This document shows positions 52,101 through 55,553 of a stretch of 64,000 nucleotides of DNA, one piece after another (position 1 is the first letter of the stretch; each line of letters begins with the position of its first letter). The notes beneath the pieces are model-generated. The model was not told the origin of the DNA. It saw only the letters and a list, made by a program, of their open reading frames with translations, and did not search any database. The translations under genes were made by a program, and so were the position numbers. The stretch is from Siderastrea radians. Its lineage: Eukaryota; Cnidaria; Anthozoa; Scleractinia; Rhizangiidae. The DNA is taken from assembly GCA_964017195.1 (NCBI GenBank), contig OZ024887.1, positions 7,824,032 through 7,888,031 of the forward strand, written 5' to 3'.

Positions 52101-55100
52101 GGATCGCCATCTTGCATAAAAAGCTTCGACGTACCCTTATTGGCGTCCCTAAACATCCGTTCAAATTCTCGCTCAATTAAATCCTTAAAATAGGCCCCGT
52201 TAAGTTTATCGTAGTGTTCACAGAGTATGACTCCTTCCCTATAGGTTATAGCAACCATAAATTTGGCTACTCTTCCCCCTGTCCCACAATGCGAGCCTTT
52301 CGCGGTGCAGCCGAATGCTAAGCCCTCGTCGTCTTTACGCCAAATTCGTCCTTTAGGGGCACGCGCTTGATCTGCGGGATTATATTTGTGGACAAAACTT
52401 ACGCCATCTAAATAGAATGCAATCTCTTTTGTCCAAAAATCTTCAGTATGTTCGCGTTTCATCTCCCGTGCGAACTTTAATCGCTTGACAATATCCTGTT
52501 CTGTTAAGAGTCCTTTTTGTCTCGCGTGTAGGTATTTGTAACCTTTGGAACGTAAGAAACGTTGAACAGTCCTGCAGGATACGTTAGTGGAATTAATACC
52601 TGCTTCTCGCATAAGTCGCTTTACAGTAAACTGTCCTTCTGCTTTTCTCAGTGGATGAATTTTTCGCAGCAACATGCGCTCCTCTCGGGGTCCTAGTTTG
52701 CGTGGCCGACCAAAGACGGTGTCCTCACTTGCACGCGCTTTCTTCCGTTTCGCATCCTTTTTTTGCTTTAAAATTCGATAAAGTGAAGCCCGCGATATAT
52801 TAACTTGCTCGATAATGTCCTTTTTTCTCAGGCGTTTGCATTTCATTGCAAACAGGACATACGCACGACTTTCTGGACTTATTTTACCGGTAAAAGCCAT
52901 CTTCCCTCTATACGAGATGAATTTCACACTTTTGTGACGTCACTGTGCAAATGAAAAAATCACTTTATTTTCGCACTAATTAGCGAGAAGTCACGCAAAT
53001 CGGTATAAATGTCATTATTGAGCTAATTTGCGTATTTTAGGTTCAAATCAGAGTAACGCAACGTTTTGTTTTCCCAATATACCAAGTTTTCACATTCGGA
53101 CAATGAGCGTCAAAAGTGTTGAGACATTCTCCTTTTTTTGGCATACCTAGCTTTAAAATCCCCCTTACCCACTAAAATATACCCCCCATCCCCCCCCAAA
53201 CAATGTTGAATTTGCTAGGTGGGAACCAGCGTTTATCCCGGTACAACATTGGATAGGGGGAGGGGGGATTTGTGTTTGGAAATCTTTGCTGAACAGCAAA
53301 AAGTGAAACTGAGTACACCGCCATTACATTTTAGAAAATGTCTCAACTACTTTTGTCGCTCATTGTAGATATCTTCAAAATATTAGTCAAAGTAAAGATG
53401 TTGCATTCTTAGCTAGGGTAGGGAATGAAAGAGCTATATGAAACTTGAACCGAAATGTCTAAAGCTGTTCTTAAGTTAACCTCAGATCATTACACCATAG
53501 TTGCCTTGTACTTGCTTACTGTTTGCATTTTTTTGTTATTTCCACAGGTCTCAAGATACAAAGCAAATCCCAAAACAAAAACAAAAGAAAATACATGCAA
53601 TGGCGTAAGCAATATAAATAGCCAAGGGCATCACAAGGATTACTACAGTGTATTTTTAATGTCGTCACTTTTTGACACCCATAAGTGGTATCAATCACAC
53701 AGATGCAGATTCATTTGCTTAGGTGATGCTGCTGGTGCTCGTTGGTGTAACCAATGTGCCTGCATTATTTTTGCATTACTTTTCTTAAATGTCTATTTTT
53801 AAAAGCCCTTTTTGAAGGCATGTATCCATGCCTATTATGAATTCATACAGTGTAGTGGTTGTAGACCAGTGTGTTGATGCAAACCTACTGAGAAGGTCTG
53901 CTTATAAGGTTTTCTATGCTGGAAATGTTCAATGCGTTATTTCTTCAACAATAAAGATTACAGAAAAGGTTTTTTGTCTATCATCTCACTACATGGTCTA
54001 CAATGTAGTCGCCCTTTTTCAATTTACATGATATTTGCAGGCTCCTTTATTCGATTTACATGGTTTTTACAGGCTCCTTTATTCCATTTACATGAAAATT
54101 TACAGGCCCCTTAATTTGATTTACATGATATTTACAGGCTCCTTTATTCGATTTACATGCTATTTACAGGCTCCTTTATTTGATTTACATGAAAATTTAC
54201 AGGCTCCTTTATTCGATTTACATGGTATTTACAGGCTCCTTTATTTGATTTACATGAGAATTTACAGGATCCTTTATTCGATTTACATGATATTTACAGG
54301 CTACTTTATTCGATTTACATGAAAATTTACAGGCCCCTTTATTCGATTTAGAAGGTATTTACAGGCTCCTTTATTCGATTTACATGATATTTACAGGCTC
54401 CTTTATTCGATTTACATTGTATTGACAGGCTCCTTTATTTGATTTACATGAAAATTTACAGGCTCCTTTATTTGATTTACATGATTTTTACAGGCTCCTT
54501 TATTCGATTTACAGGCTCCTTTATTCGATTTACATGGTATTTACAGGCTCCTTTATTTGATTTACATGAAAATTTACAGGCTCCTTTATTCGATTTACAG
54601 GCTCCTTTATTCGATTTACATGCTATTTACAGGCTCCTTTATTTGATTTACGTGAAAATTTACAGGCTCCTTTATTCCAGTTACCTGATATTTACAGGCT
54701 CCTTTGTGCAATTTACATGAAAATTTACAGGCTCCTTTATTCGATTTACATGGTATTTACATGGTTCATGTCCCTTGGTTTGAGAAATTTACAGGATCGT
54801 CTTCATAATTTACATGTTTCACTTAAAATATTTACATGTTTTTTACAGGAATATCTCAAAACATGTAAATGGGTAAAAAGTATGGAAATTATCCTTTACA
54901 GTCTCTTTTTGACGATTTACATGTTATTTACACGTTTTTTACATAGTATGTAAATTTTCAACTTTTCCAGTGTAACTTGAATTGTGGAGGAGAAAAGTAC
55001 GAAAACCTTTCGAGTTACGGAAACCGATTGATTGGTTAAATTGCTGTATTAAAGGAGCTACGTCACGGATAACGCATCTTGAAAAAACTGGCAAGTTTTT

Positions 55101-55553
55101 TCAAGTTTGTCGTTCGTAATCCGTCTTAATCTCCCTCAATCGTAACCATCCTTGTTCAGTTTTGGTTTATTATTACTTCTTTGGTGTTTTTCTACCTTAG
55201 GAAACGATTATTTTGAAATTCTCTTCAATAAGAAAATGATTTTGTCAGATCAGAAAAATGGATGTAAATAGCGTGACATAGTTCCTTTAAAGTGAAGCAA
55301 CTGTTTTGGTTCCACTTAGCATAAAGTGTGAGTAGAACCAGTCTATACATAGATATATATTTTAATAAGTTCACTTTATCTTTCGATTCAATGTCACAAT
55401 ATCATCTACGCCTTAAAGAATCCCTCCCGATTAGGTACTGCTGCTGTAAGTGCATTTTCTTATTTGCAAGGCTAAGTATAGTCTTGAGCGATGACACTTA
55501 CCGGTTGCTACAATTACGAGCGCAACAAACACAGTCAGGAAAAGGTAACGCAT
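15484..55553 (-). CDS. Ly6/uPAR (LU-domain) GPI-anchored protein, copy 2, with an intron of about 39.7 kb
   Basis: Exon 1 (55502-55553) encodes MRYLFLTVFVALVIVAT, nearly identical to copy 1, and ends in phase 1 at GTAAGT. Exon 2 (15484-15836, after TTTTTTTAACAG) encodes LKCYKCVEIGDDACSKDKL, further cysteines, VVCCSTDNCNAGS and a hydrophobic GPI-type tail. The phases match, giving 134 aa. The LU domain is complete and the frame clean, so this copy looks intact. It differs from its neighbour by an intron of about 39.7 kb, of which 37,532 bp is the inserted giant element; the native intron is about 2.1 kb. Whether the gene still splices is unknown. Assignment of exon 1 to exon 2 rests on matching flanks with copy 1. 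Surface role is inferred from the family. Confidence 0.68.
15837..17440. other. Ly6 copy 2 intron, downstream half
   Basis: Follows the copy 1 intron at recognisable similarity, with the intron block present twice (about 16200-16500 and 16740-17050). An extra AACTCATGCATGAATTA direct repeat lies near 16566-16600. The similarity to copy 1 stops exactly at 17440, where the giant element begins, and resumes at 54976. Confidence 0.6.
17441..18275. repeat. Left subterminal repeat region of the giant element
   Basis: Dozens of degenerate copies of CATGTAAATT and its complement, often followed by AAAAGGGAGACTGT. Examples lie at 17462-17540, 17640-17730, 17775-17830, 17860-17900 and, beyond a SINE-like insertion, 18175-18275. 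The same words, complemented, make up the right-end array. In CACTA elements such subterminal repeats bind the transposase. Confidence 0.75.
18085..18178 (-). repeat. tRNA-derived SINE-like insertion
   Basis: On the minus strand the sequence reads GGTTGGTGTAGCGGTGGGAG (A-box-like), then CCCGGGTTCGGTTCC (B-box-like), spaced as in a tRNA promoter. It interrupts the subterminal repeats. No foldable full tRNA was found, so I call it SINE-derived. Its 3' extent is unclear and it may reach about 17945. Confidence 0.5.
18276..19545. other. Unassigned interior of the giant element
   Basis: No recognisable protein domain. It contains poly-pyrimidine tracts and short open frames without domain character (for example 18546-18789 on both strands). 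Confidence 0.35.
19546..19566 (+). other. Possible first coding exon of a gene carried by the giant element
   Basis: ATG followed by seven codons (MARTSFQ) ends directly at a strong GTATGTTTTTTT donor. It would pair in principle with the possible last exon at 53548-53608 on the same strand, near the other end of the element. No intermediate exons are identified. This is a weak call based on splice-site shape and position only. Confidence 0.2.
19567..20557. other. Unassigned AT-rich stretch
   Basis: No coding domain. A TTCATGGTTTTATTAGGC-type end near 20280 and the complementary AAACTATGAAAACCATGAAC near 20092 suggest another small inverted-repeat element (about 20090-20300), also with AGTGTTCATGG / CCATGAACACT. 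Confidence 0.35.
20624..20848. mobile_element. TTAA MITE, 225 bp
   Basis: TTAA at 20620-20623 and 20849-20852 flank inverted ends GGTCCAGTAATACGGGCAAC and GTTGCTCATATTACTGGGCC. The interior has repeated GTTGC/GCAAC words. Non-coding. Confidence 0.7.
21048..21055. promoter_or_regulatory. CRE-like palindrome TGACGTCA
   Basis: A perfect CREB/ATF consensus site 42 bp upstream of the ATG at 21097, consistent with a small promoter inside the TTAA element. Function inferred. Confidence 0.35.
21097..21264 (+). CDS. Short acidic Ser/Glu-rich open frame (first exon or remnant)
   Basis: Starts MPTVDCETSEGYSYDSKQSL, continues with serine/glutamate-rich sequence and FFLPYD, and stops after 55 codons. 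A GTAAGA donor directly follows the FFLPYD codons (about 21222), so it may be a first exon ending there. I do not recognise the family. Acidic N-termini like this occur in transposon proteins and in P2X7-like cnidarian proteins, but no zinc or catalytic motif is visible. Confidence 0.4.
   Translation: MPTVDCETSEGYSYDSKQSLASETSEDSFHSTNEEFFLPYDVRTDVRRFQLITNL
22510..22745 (-). pseudogene. THAP-domain fragment
   Basis: The minus-strand frame contains HSANFIPR, GCSDHFTDECFQ and IIPLSISSIWKK, matching the C-terminal half of the THAP zinc finger: the C-x2-H pair is present as CSDH, followed by the basic tail after the PxxIW-like motif. The first cysteine pair and the invariant tryptophan are not clear; an expected W is replaced near NGKMNNF. 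THAP domains bind DNA and form the N-terminus of Kolobok and P-element transposases. Confidence 0.55.
23512..23953. mobile_element. Small TIR element with poly-G/poly-C ends
   Basis: Left end GGGGGTACTCAATAAAGTTTTATACGG (23515 onward) and right end CCGTAAAACCATAAATAGGGAGTAACCC are imperfect inverted repeats. The interior has short open frames without domains. Confidence 0.45.
23954..24751. other. Unassigned stretch
   Basis: No coding domain seen. Two ACATGTAATGTAAT / ATTACATTACATGTAA blocks (24256-24270, 24400-24415) are complementary and may mark another small foldback. Confidence 0.3.
24752..25270. mobile_element. TTAA foldback element, about 0.5 kb with arms near 185 bp
   Basis: TTAA-AGTGCTACTATGATC at 24752 and its complement ending with TTAA at 25270. 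Arms of about 185 bp are almost perfectly complementary (shared TTCGGATTTCGAAACTATG, GGTCCGCCATTATTACACC, CAATGACGTCA). The central part contains further complementary CACACACT/AGTGTGTG words. The TTAA target fits piggyBac- or Kolobok-derived MITEs. Confidence 0.8.
25425..26640. repeat. Minisatellite of 9-bp GACTACACY words, strand reversal near 25567
   Basis: From 25570 rightward the plus strand reads (GACTACACC/T)n with GACTACGCTGACTAG and GACTACAACG variants, about 1.07 kb. Left of 25565 the same words appear as the complement (GTAGTCGGTGTAGTCAGTG). The long open frames here (up to 329 codons, Val/Gly/Ser or Thr/Pro repeats) follow from a period divisible by three and are not genes. Higher-order units of roughly 100-140 bp are marked by the CTGACTAGTACAC variant. 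Confidence 0.9.
26832..26869. repeat. Perfect 14-bp inverted repeat, 10-nt loop
   Basis: GATCTTAGCAAGGG and CCCTTGCTAAGATC flank CTTCCAATAA. Weaker pairing extends outward (ACTATGTGGAAA with TTTTCCCCATAGT). Confidence 0.75.
28064..28224. repeat. Foldback hairpin element
   Basis: TAATCGCATGAGGCCGAGTA at 28064 pairs with the complement ending at 28224, and the inner AATTAAGGATAAATTTTCAC / GTGAAAATTTATCCTTAATT arms pair nearly perfectly. The centre includes GAGTCGCGTAGCGACGAGG. Confidence 0.8.
28231..28885. mobile_element. Small TIR element (0.65 kb)
   Basis: TATAACATAGAGGGCAAAAT at 28231 and its complement ending at 28885 form inverted termini. The interior is non-coding. It lies a few bases from the foldback just upstream. 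Confidence 0.6.
28937..29176 (-). CDS. Coding-like exon, probably of the hAT-like element
   Basis: An open frame from ATG at 29176 reads MEGPPFQGYDTTPAIHLWVT, then a basic NQSKRKSYKARE stretch, then an acidic SSTEEDSDSDNEDELE tail. Composition and position inside the element suggest part of a transposon protein. I cannot name the domain, and no catalytic residues are visible. It could equally be a captured host exon. Confidence 0.4.
   Translation of the reverse strand: MEGPPFQGYDTTPAIHLWVTSATRPPNQSKRKSYKAREFAKRGMVLIDCSSTEEDSDSDNEDELEDRAIDLIKDTGVDQ
29707..30125. repeat. Foldback element
   Basis: Left GGCTATCGTTACTTTTAGGG and right complement ending at about 30125 share CGTTACTTTTAGGGGACTC. 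The inner GAATGCACGTGCAAAAATGACG also has an inverted partner near 30045-30065. Confidence 0.55.
30637..30901. repeat. 265-bp inverted-repeat-bounded block (first of seven)
   Basis: Bounded by CAATGAGCGTCAAAAGTGTT and, inverted, CAATGAGCGACAAAAGTAGT (28-29 bp, one mismatch and one indel). The interior has C-runs and G-runs that can pair (ATCCCCC... / GGGGGATT). Copies lie at 34381, 38125, 41869, 45613, 49357 and 53101 (each 265 bp). The outermost copies touch TA. An 85-codon open frame crossing its right edge (30755-31012) has no domain and is not called. Confidence 0.85.
31196..32728 (+). CDS. CRESS-type Rep protein, HUH endonuclease plus SF3 helicase, copy 1
   Basis: Single exon, 510 aa from ATG at 31196 (the frame extends 8 codons upstream but without ATG). 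Numbering from 31172: motif I LITYSQ (53-58); motif II H101-Y-H103, the metal-binding HUH pair; motif III Y144-V-T-K147 with the nicking tyrosine. An acidic linker (191-207) and a basic KRKR cluster (224-227), a possible nuclear signal, follow. The SF3 helicase has Walker A GVANCGKT (359-366), Walker B-like CIFLNDF (397-403) and motif C IFATGKNE (445-452). This order is that of rolling-circle initiators of circular ssDNA viruses and their genomic relatives: the HUH domain nicks the origin, the helicase unwinds. All key residues are present and the frame is intact. The stop codon lies within the central hairpin. Virus-derived versus transposon-native origin is open. Confidence 0.88.
   Translation: MEMIKGYESDSASSEASETQEHTGTEMPEVNRQEINARAVRKVYLITYSQADEARFPTRQSFVDAVVHSFYDTPAKIIQWCCSMERHLDSGIHYHMAVKLDKNQRWLSSKRFLLERCGISVHFSAIHANYFSAWQYVTKEDEDYIQSSGHPDLSNSNPPRTNRASFANSLAANSKQPKRGLNDDMGDEDDEFEHGKIDEIEAPTNSKSNKAKGKAKRKRMTSYELSEIILAKNIKSRTELLALAREQKQEGKIDLAEFIVNRGAKVVAEVLETTWEMENSKQQLDRQTKTRIELINEAKEGQCVEGCYGQWLTCAKEVLECNGIDAQYYGRSIQDLLEKGRGKYRNIMNIGVANCGKTFLLNPLNVIFNTFSNPACTSFAWVGAEKAECIFLNDFRWSPCIIPWHDLLLLLEGQLVHLPAPKSHYAKDIVFDKDTPIFATGKNEIIFVKSGAVDDKETEMMAVRWKIFRFHAQIPQQQQKEIPPCPKCFAILVLGGDSDDSVAEITSNHE
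32710..32818. promoter_or_regulatory. Iteron hairpin: three ACGAGTAACC repeats inverted, candidate replication origin
   Basis: The left arm 32710-32741 has three tandem ACGAGTAACC words; the right arm 32787-32818 is its perfect 32-bp complement; the loop is 45 nt. Rep proteins of CRESS viruses bind tandem iterons beside an origin stem-loop, so this is a candidate Rep target. No canonical TAATATTAC nonamer is in the loop. It may instead, or also, serve as the shared 3' end of the convergent genes: the loop has AATAAA on the minus strand (about 32775). Further copies start at 36454, 40198, 43942, 47686 and 51430. Confidence 0.6.
33076..34180 (-). pseudogene. Tc1-like DD34E transposase, frameshifted before the catalytic Glu, copy 1
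   Basis: The ATG is at 34180; the frame is open 9 codons further upstream without ATG, and residues below are counted from that open start at 34207. An HTH region (about 18-60) has RKKDIIEQVNISRASLYRIL, then GRPRK (73-77), the AT-hook-like motif of Tc1 proteins. Catalytic D174 is in FYLDG and D273 in MQDGDP. The frame then shifts at about 33300-33311, where 4 extra bases (or a 1-base loss) follow the two prolines, and ends early at 33254. The downstream frame (33076 to about 33300) encodes DIHCIESIFHIVKNNLRD and the C-terminal helix region. Counting across the break puts 34 residues between D273 and the Glu, the Tc1 DD34E spacing. As read, the enzyme lacks its third acidic residue. A 4-base intron is not credible; programmed frameshifting is possible but unsupported. 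Confidence 0.82.
34214..34223. promoter_or_regulatory. CRE-like palindrome GTGACGTCAC upstream of the transposase
   Basis: A perfect 10-bp palindrome containing the CREB/ATF core TGACGTCA, about 35 bp upstream of the transposase ATG. Repeated in every unit at +3744. An 8-bp inverted pair ACGCAAAT / ATTTGCGT (34273-34280, 34306-34313) lies just beyond and may be another binding site. Confidence 0.4.
34940..36472 (+). CDS. CRESS-type Rep, copy 2
   Basis: Same 510-aa product as copy 1, with HUH motifs, SF3 helicase motifs, start context and stop inside the hairpin all retained. The 265-bp block before it begins CAAGGAGCG instead of CAATGAGCG (junction type A). Confidence 0.88.
   Translation: MEMIKGYESDSASSEASETQEHTGTEMPEVNRQEINARAVRKVYLITYSQADEARFPTRQSFVDAVVHSFYDTPAKIIQWCCSMERHLDSGIHYHMAVKLDKNQRWLSSKRFLLERCGISVHFSAIHANYFSAWQYVTKEDEDYIQSSGHPDLSNSNPPRTNRASFANSLAANSKQPKRGLNDDMGDEDDEFEHGKIDEIEAPTNSKSNKAKGKAKRKRMTSYELSEIILAKNIKSRTELLALAREQKQEGKIDLAEFIVNRGAKVVAEVLETTWEMENSKQQLDRQTKTRIELINEAKEGQCVEGCYGQWLTCAKEVLECNGIDAQYYGRSIQDLLEKGRGKYRNIMNIGVANCGKTFLLNPLNVIFNTFSNPACTSFAWVGAEKAECIFLNDFRWSPCIIPWHDLLLLLEGQLVHLPAPKSHYAKDIVFDKDTPIFATGKNEIIFVKSGAVDDKETEMMAVRWKIFRFHAQIPQQQQKEIPPCPKCFAILVLGGDSDDSVAEITSNHE
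36820..37924 (-). pseudogene. Tc1-like transposase, frameshifted, copy 2
   Basis: Identical to copy 1, including the frame break between the second Asp and the Glu (about 37044-37055). Flanked by the same CRE-like palindrome at 37958-37967. Confidence 0.82.
38684..40216 (+). CDS. CRESS-type Rep, copy 3
   Basis: Same intact 510-aa product as copy 1. The upstream block is junction type A. Confidence 0.88.
   Translation: MEMIKGYESDSASSEASETQEHTGTEMPEVNRQEINARAVRKVYLITYSQADEARFPTRQSFVDAVVHSFYDTPAKIIQWCCSMERHLDSGIHYHMAVKLDKNQRWLSSKRFLLERCGISVHFSAIHANYFSAWQYVTKEDEDYIQSSGHPDLSNSNPPRTNRASFANSLAANSKQPKRGLNDDMGDEDDEFEHGKIDEIEAPTNSKSNKAKGKAKRKRMTSYELSEIILAKNIKSRTELLALAREQKQEGKIDLAEFIVNRGAKVVAEVLETTWEMENSKQQLDRQTKTRIELINEAKEGQCVEGCYGQWLTCAKEVLECNGIDAQYYGRSIQDLLEKGRGKYRNIMNIGVANCGKTFLLNPLNVIFNTFSNPACTSFAWVGAEKAECIFLNDFRWSPCIIPWHDLLLLLEGQLVHLPAPKSHYAKDIVFDKDTPIFATGKNEIIFVKSGAVDDKETEMMAVRWKIFRFHAQIPQQQQKEIPPCPKCFAILVLGGDSDDSVAEITSNHE
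40564..41668 (-). pseudogene. Tc1-like transposase, frameshifted, copy 3
   Basis: Identical to copy 1 with the same frame break (about 40788-40799). Confidence 0.82.
42428..43960 (+). CDS. CRESS-type Rep, copy 4
   Basis: Same intact 510-aa product as copy 1. The upstream block is junction type A. Confidence 0.88.
   Translation: MEMIKGYESDSASSEASETQEHTGTEMPEVNRQEINARAVRKVYLITYSQADEARFPTRQSFVDAVVHSFYDTPAKIIQWCCSMERHLDSGIHYHMAVKLDKNQRWLSSKRFLLERCGISVHFSAIHANYFSAWQYVTKEDEDYIQSSGHPDLSNSNPPRTNRASFANSLAANSKQPKRGLNDDMGDEDDEFEHGKIDEIEAPTNSKSNKAKGKAKRKRMTSYELSEIILAKNIKSRTELLALAREQKQEGKIDLAEFIVNRGAKVVAEVLETTWEMENSKQQLDRQTKTRIELINEAKEGQCVEGCYGQWLTCAKEVLECNGIDAQYYGRSIQDLLEKGRGKYRNIMNIGVANCGKTFLLNPLNVIFNTFSNPACTSFAWVGAEKAECIFLNDFRWSPCIIPWHDLLLLLEGQLVHLPAPKSHYAKDIVFDKDTPIFATGKNEIIFVKSGAVDDKETEMMAVRWKIFRFHAQIPQQQQKEIPPCPKCFAILVLGGDSDDSVAEITSNHE
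44308..45412 (-). pseudogene. Tc1-like transposase, frameshifted, copy 4
   Basis: Identical to copy 1 with the same frame break (about 44532-44543). Confidence 0.82.
46172..47704 (+). CDS. CRESS-type Rep, copy 5
   Basis: Same intact 510-aa product as copy 1. The upstream block is the last of the type A junctions; the junction after this unit is type B. Confidence 0.88.
   Translation: MEMIKGYESDSASSEASETQEHTGTEMPEVNRQEINARAVRKVYLITYSQADEARFPTRQSFVDAVVHSFYDTPAKIIQWCCSMERHLDSGIHYHMAVKLDKNQRWLSSKRFLLERCGISVHFSAIHANYFSAWQYVTKEDEDYIQSSGHPDLSNSNPPRTNRASFANSLAANSKQPKRGLNDDMGDEDDEFEHGKIDEIEAPTNSKSNKAKGKAKRKRMTSYELSEIILAKNIKSRTELLALAREQKQEGKIDLAEFIVNRGAKVVAEVLETTWEMENSKQQLDRQTKTRIELINEAKEGQCVEGCYGQWLTCAKEVLECNGIDAQYYGRSIQDLLEKGRGKYRNIMNIGVANCGKTFLLNPLNVIFNTFSNPACTSFAWVGAEKAECIFLNDFRWSPCIIPWHDLLLLLEGQLVHLPAPKSHYAKDIVFDKDTPIFATGKNEIIFVKSGAVDDKETEMMAVRWKIFRFHAQIPQQQQKEIPPCPKCFAILVLGGDSDDSVAEITSNHE
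48052..49156 (-). pseudogene. Tc1-like transposase, frameshifted, copy 5
   Basis: Identical to copy 1 with the same frame break (about 48276-48287). Confidence 0.82.
49916..51448 (+). CDS. CRESS-type Rep, copy 6
   Basis: Same intact 510-aa product as copy 1. Both flanking junctions are type B (TTCGGACAATGAGCG). Confidence 0.88.
   Translation: MEMIKGYESDSASSEASETQEHTGTEMPEVNRQEINARAVRKVYLITYSQADEARFPTRQSFVDAVVHSFYDTPAKIIQWCCSMERHLDSGIHYHMAVKLDKNQRWLSSKRFLLERCGISVHFSAIHANYFSAWQYVTKEDEDYIQSSGHPDLSNSNPPRTNRASFANSLAANSKQPKRGLNDDMGDEDDEFEHGKIDEIEAPTNSKSNKAKGKAKRKRMTSYELSEIILAKNIKSRTELLALAREQKQEGKIDLAEFIVNRGAKVVAEVLETTWEMENSKQQLDRQTKTRIELINEAKEGQCVEGCYGQWLTCAKEVLECNGIDAQYYGRSIQDLLEKGRGKYRNIMNIGVANCGKTFLLNPLNVIFNTFSNPACTSFAWVGAEKAECIFLNDFRWSPCIIPWHDLLLLLEGQLVHLPAPKSHYAKDIVFDKDTPIFATGKNEIIFVKSGAVDDKETEMMAVRWKIFRFHAQIPQQQQKEIPPCPKCFAILVLGGDSDDSVAEITSNHE
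51796..52900 (-). pseudogene. Tc1-like transposase, frameshifted, copy 6
   Basis: Identical to copy 1 with the same frame break (about 52020-52031). It is followed by the terminal 265-bp block that closes the array. Confidence 0.82.
53101..53365. repeat. Terminal 265-bp block closing the array
   Basis: Identical to the first block but followed by TAGATATC instead of TCCGAGG. The switch occurs exactly at the end of the inverted repeat, which fixes the array boundary. Confidence 0.85.
53548..53608 (+). other. Possible last coding exon of a gene carried by the giant element
   Basis: After a strong polypyrimidine/acceptor tract (TTTTTTTGTTATTTCCACAG) comes an in-frame SQDTKQIPKQKQKKIHAMA and a stop, a lysine-rich tail resembling a protein C-terminus. 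An AATAAA signal lies at 53950. Together with 19546-19566 it could bracket a gene spread across the element. An alternative frame (53455-53802) is open for 115 codons but reads through the acceptor and has no domain. Confidence 0.25.
54005..54972. repeat. Right subterminal repeat array of the giant element
   Basis: About 20 copies of a 34-35-bp unit: TTTACAGGCTCCTTTATTCG followed by ATTTACATGRWAT or ATTTACATGAAAA. More degenerate copies run up to the terminal inverted repeat. The complement (CATGTAAAT...AAAGGAGCCTGTAAA) matches the words of the left region, so the two ends are inverted relative to one another. Open frames here are repeat by-products. Confidence 0.85.
54973..55501. other. Ly6 copy 2 intron, upstream half
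   Basis: Resumes similarity to copy 1 (AACCTTTCGAGTTACG, AATTGCTGTATTAAAG, AAGTGAAGCAACTGTTTTGG). About 190 bp at 55060-55285 is absent from copy 1 and may be a further small insertion, bounded by AAAGGAGCTACGTCAC and TAGTTCCTTTAAA-like ends. Confidence 0.5.

Larger units (their letters stand above)
30637..53365. mobile_element. Tandem array of six Rep/Tc1-transposase units (22,729 bp)
   Basis: Six head-to-tail units of exactly 3,744 bp, plus a seventh partial copy equal to the first 265 bp. The array begins CAATGAGCGTC directly after TA (30635-30636) and ends GCTCATTG directly before TA (53366-53367), so it is bounded by inverted repeats and a TA dinucleotide, the Tc1/mariner target. Predicted proteins are identical in all units, and I saw no nucleotide difference in the parts compared except at unit junctions. 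Each unit holds a 265-bp block, a plus-strand Rep gene, a central hairpin and a minus-strand transposase. The array sits inside the giant CACTG element. Recent amplification is implied, by rolling-circle replication or by unequal exchange. Confidence 0.9.
17441..54972. mobile_element. Giant CACTG-ended transposon, 37.5 kb (CACTA/EnSpm-like architecture)
   Basis: The first 25 bp (beginning CACTGGAAAAGTTGAAAATT) and the last 25 bp (54948-54972) are perfect inverted repeats. The element is flanked by TAA at 17438-17440 and 54973-54975. Removing it and one TAA restores GATAA-CTTGAATTGTGGAGG, which matches the empty site GATAAGTTGAATTGTGGAGG in Ly6 copy 1 (5357-5376). CACTG tips, 3-bp duplications and long subterminal repeat regions are all hallmarks of CACTA/EnSpm (CMC) elements. 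I find no CACTA transposase, so it is non-autonomous or decayed. Most of its length comes from nested elements, above all the 22.7-kb Rep/transposase array. Confidence 0.85.

Noticed and set aside
30637..53365. CRISPR-like interpretation of the regularly spaced repeat
   Set aside because: Unit length is 3.7 kb with protein-coding genes, and the DNA is eukaryotic; there are no short repeat-spacer units.
30637..53365. LTR retrotransposon interpretation of the 265-bp direct repeats
   Set aside because: The blocks begin CAATG and end CATTG rather than TG...CA, the target is TA, and there is no reverse transcriptase in the unit.
54035..54953. Open frames in the right subterminal region
   Set aside because: Products of the 34-35-bp tandem repeat.
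17441..54972. Maverick/Polinton identity for the giant element
   Set aside because: Polintons have long TIRs, 6-bp target duplications and polymerase, integrase and capsid genes; none of these is present.
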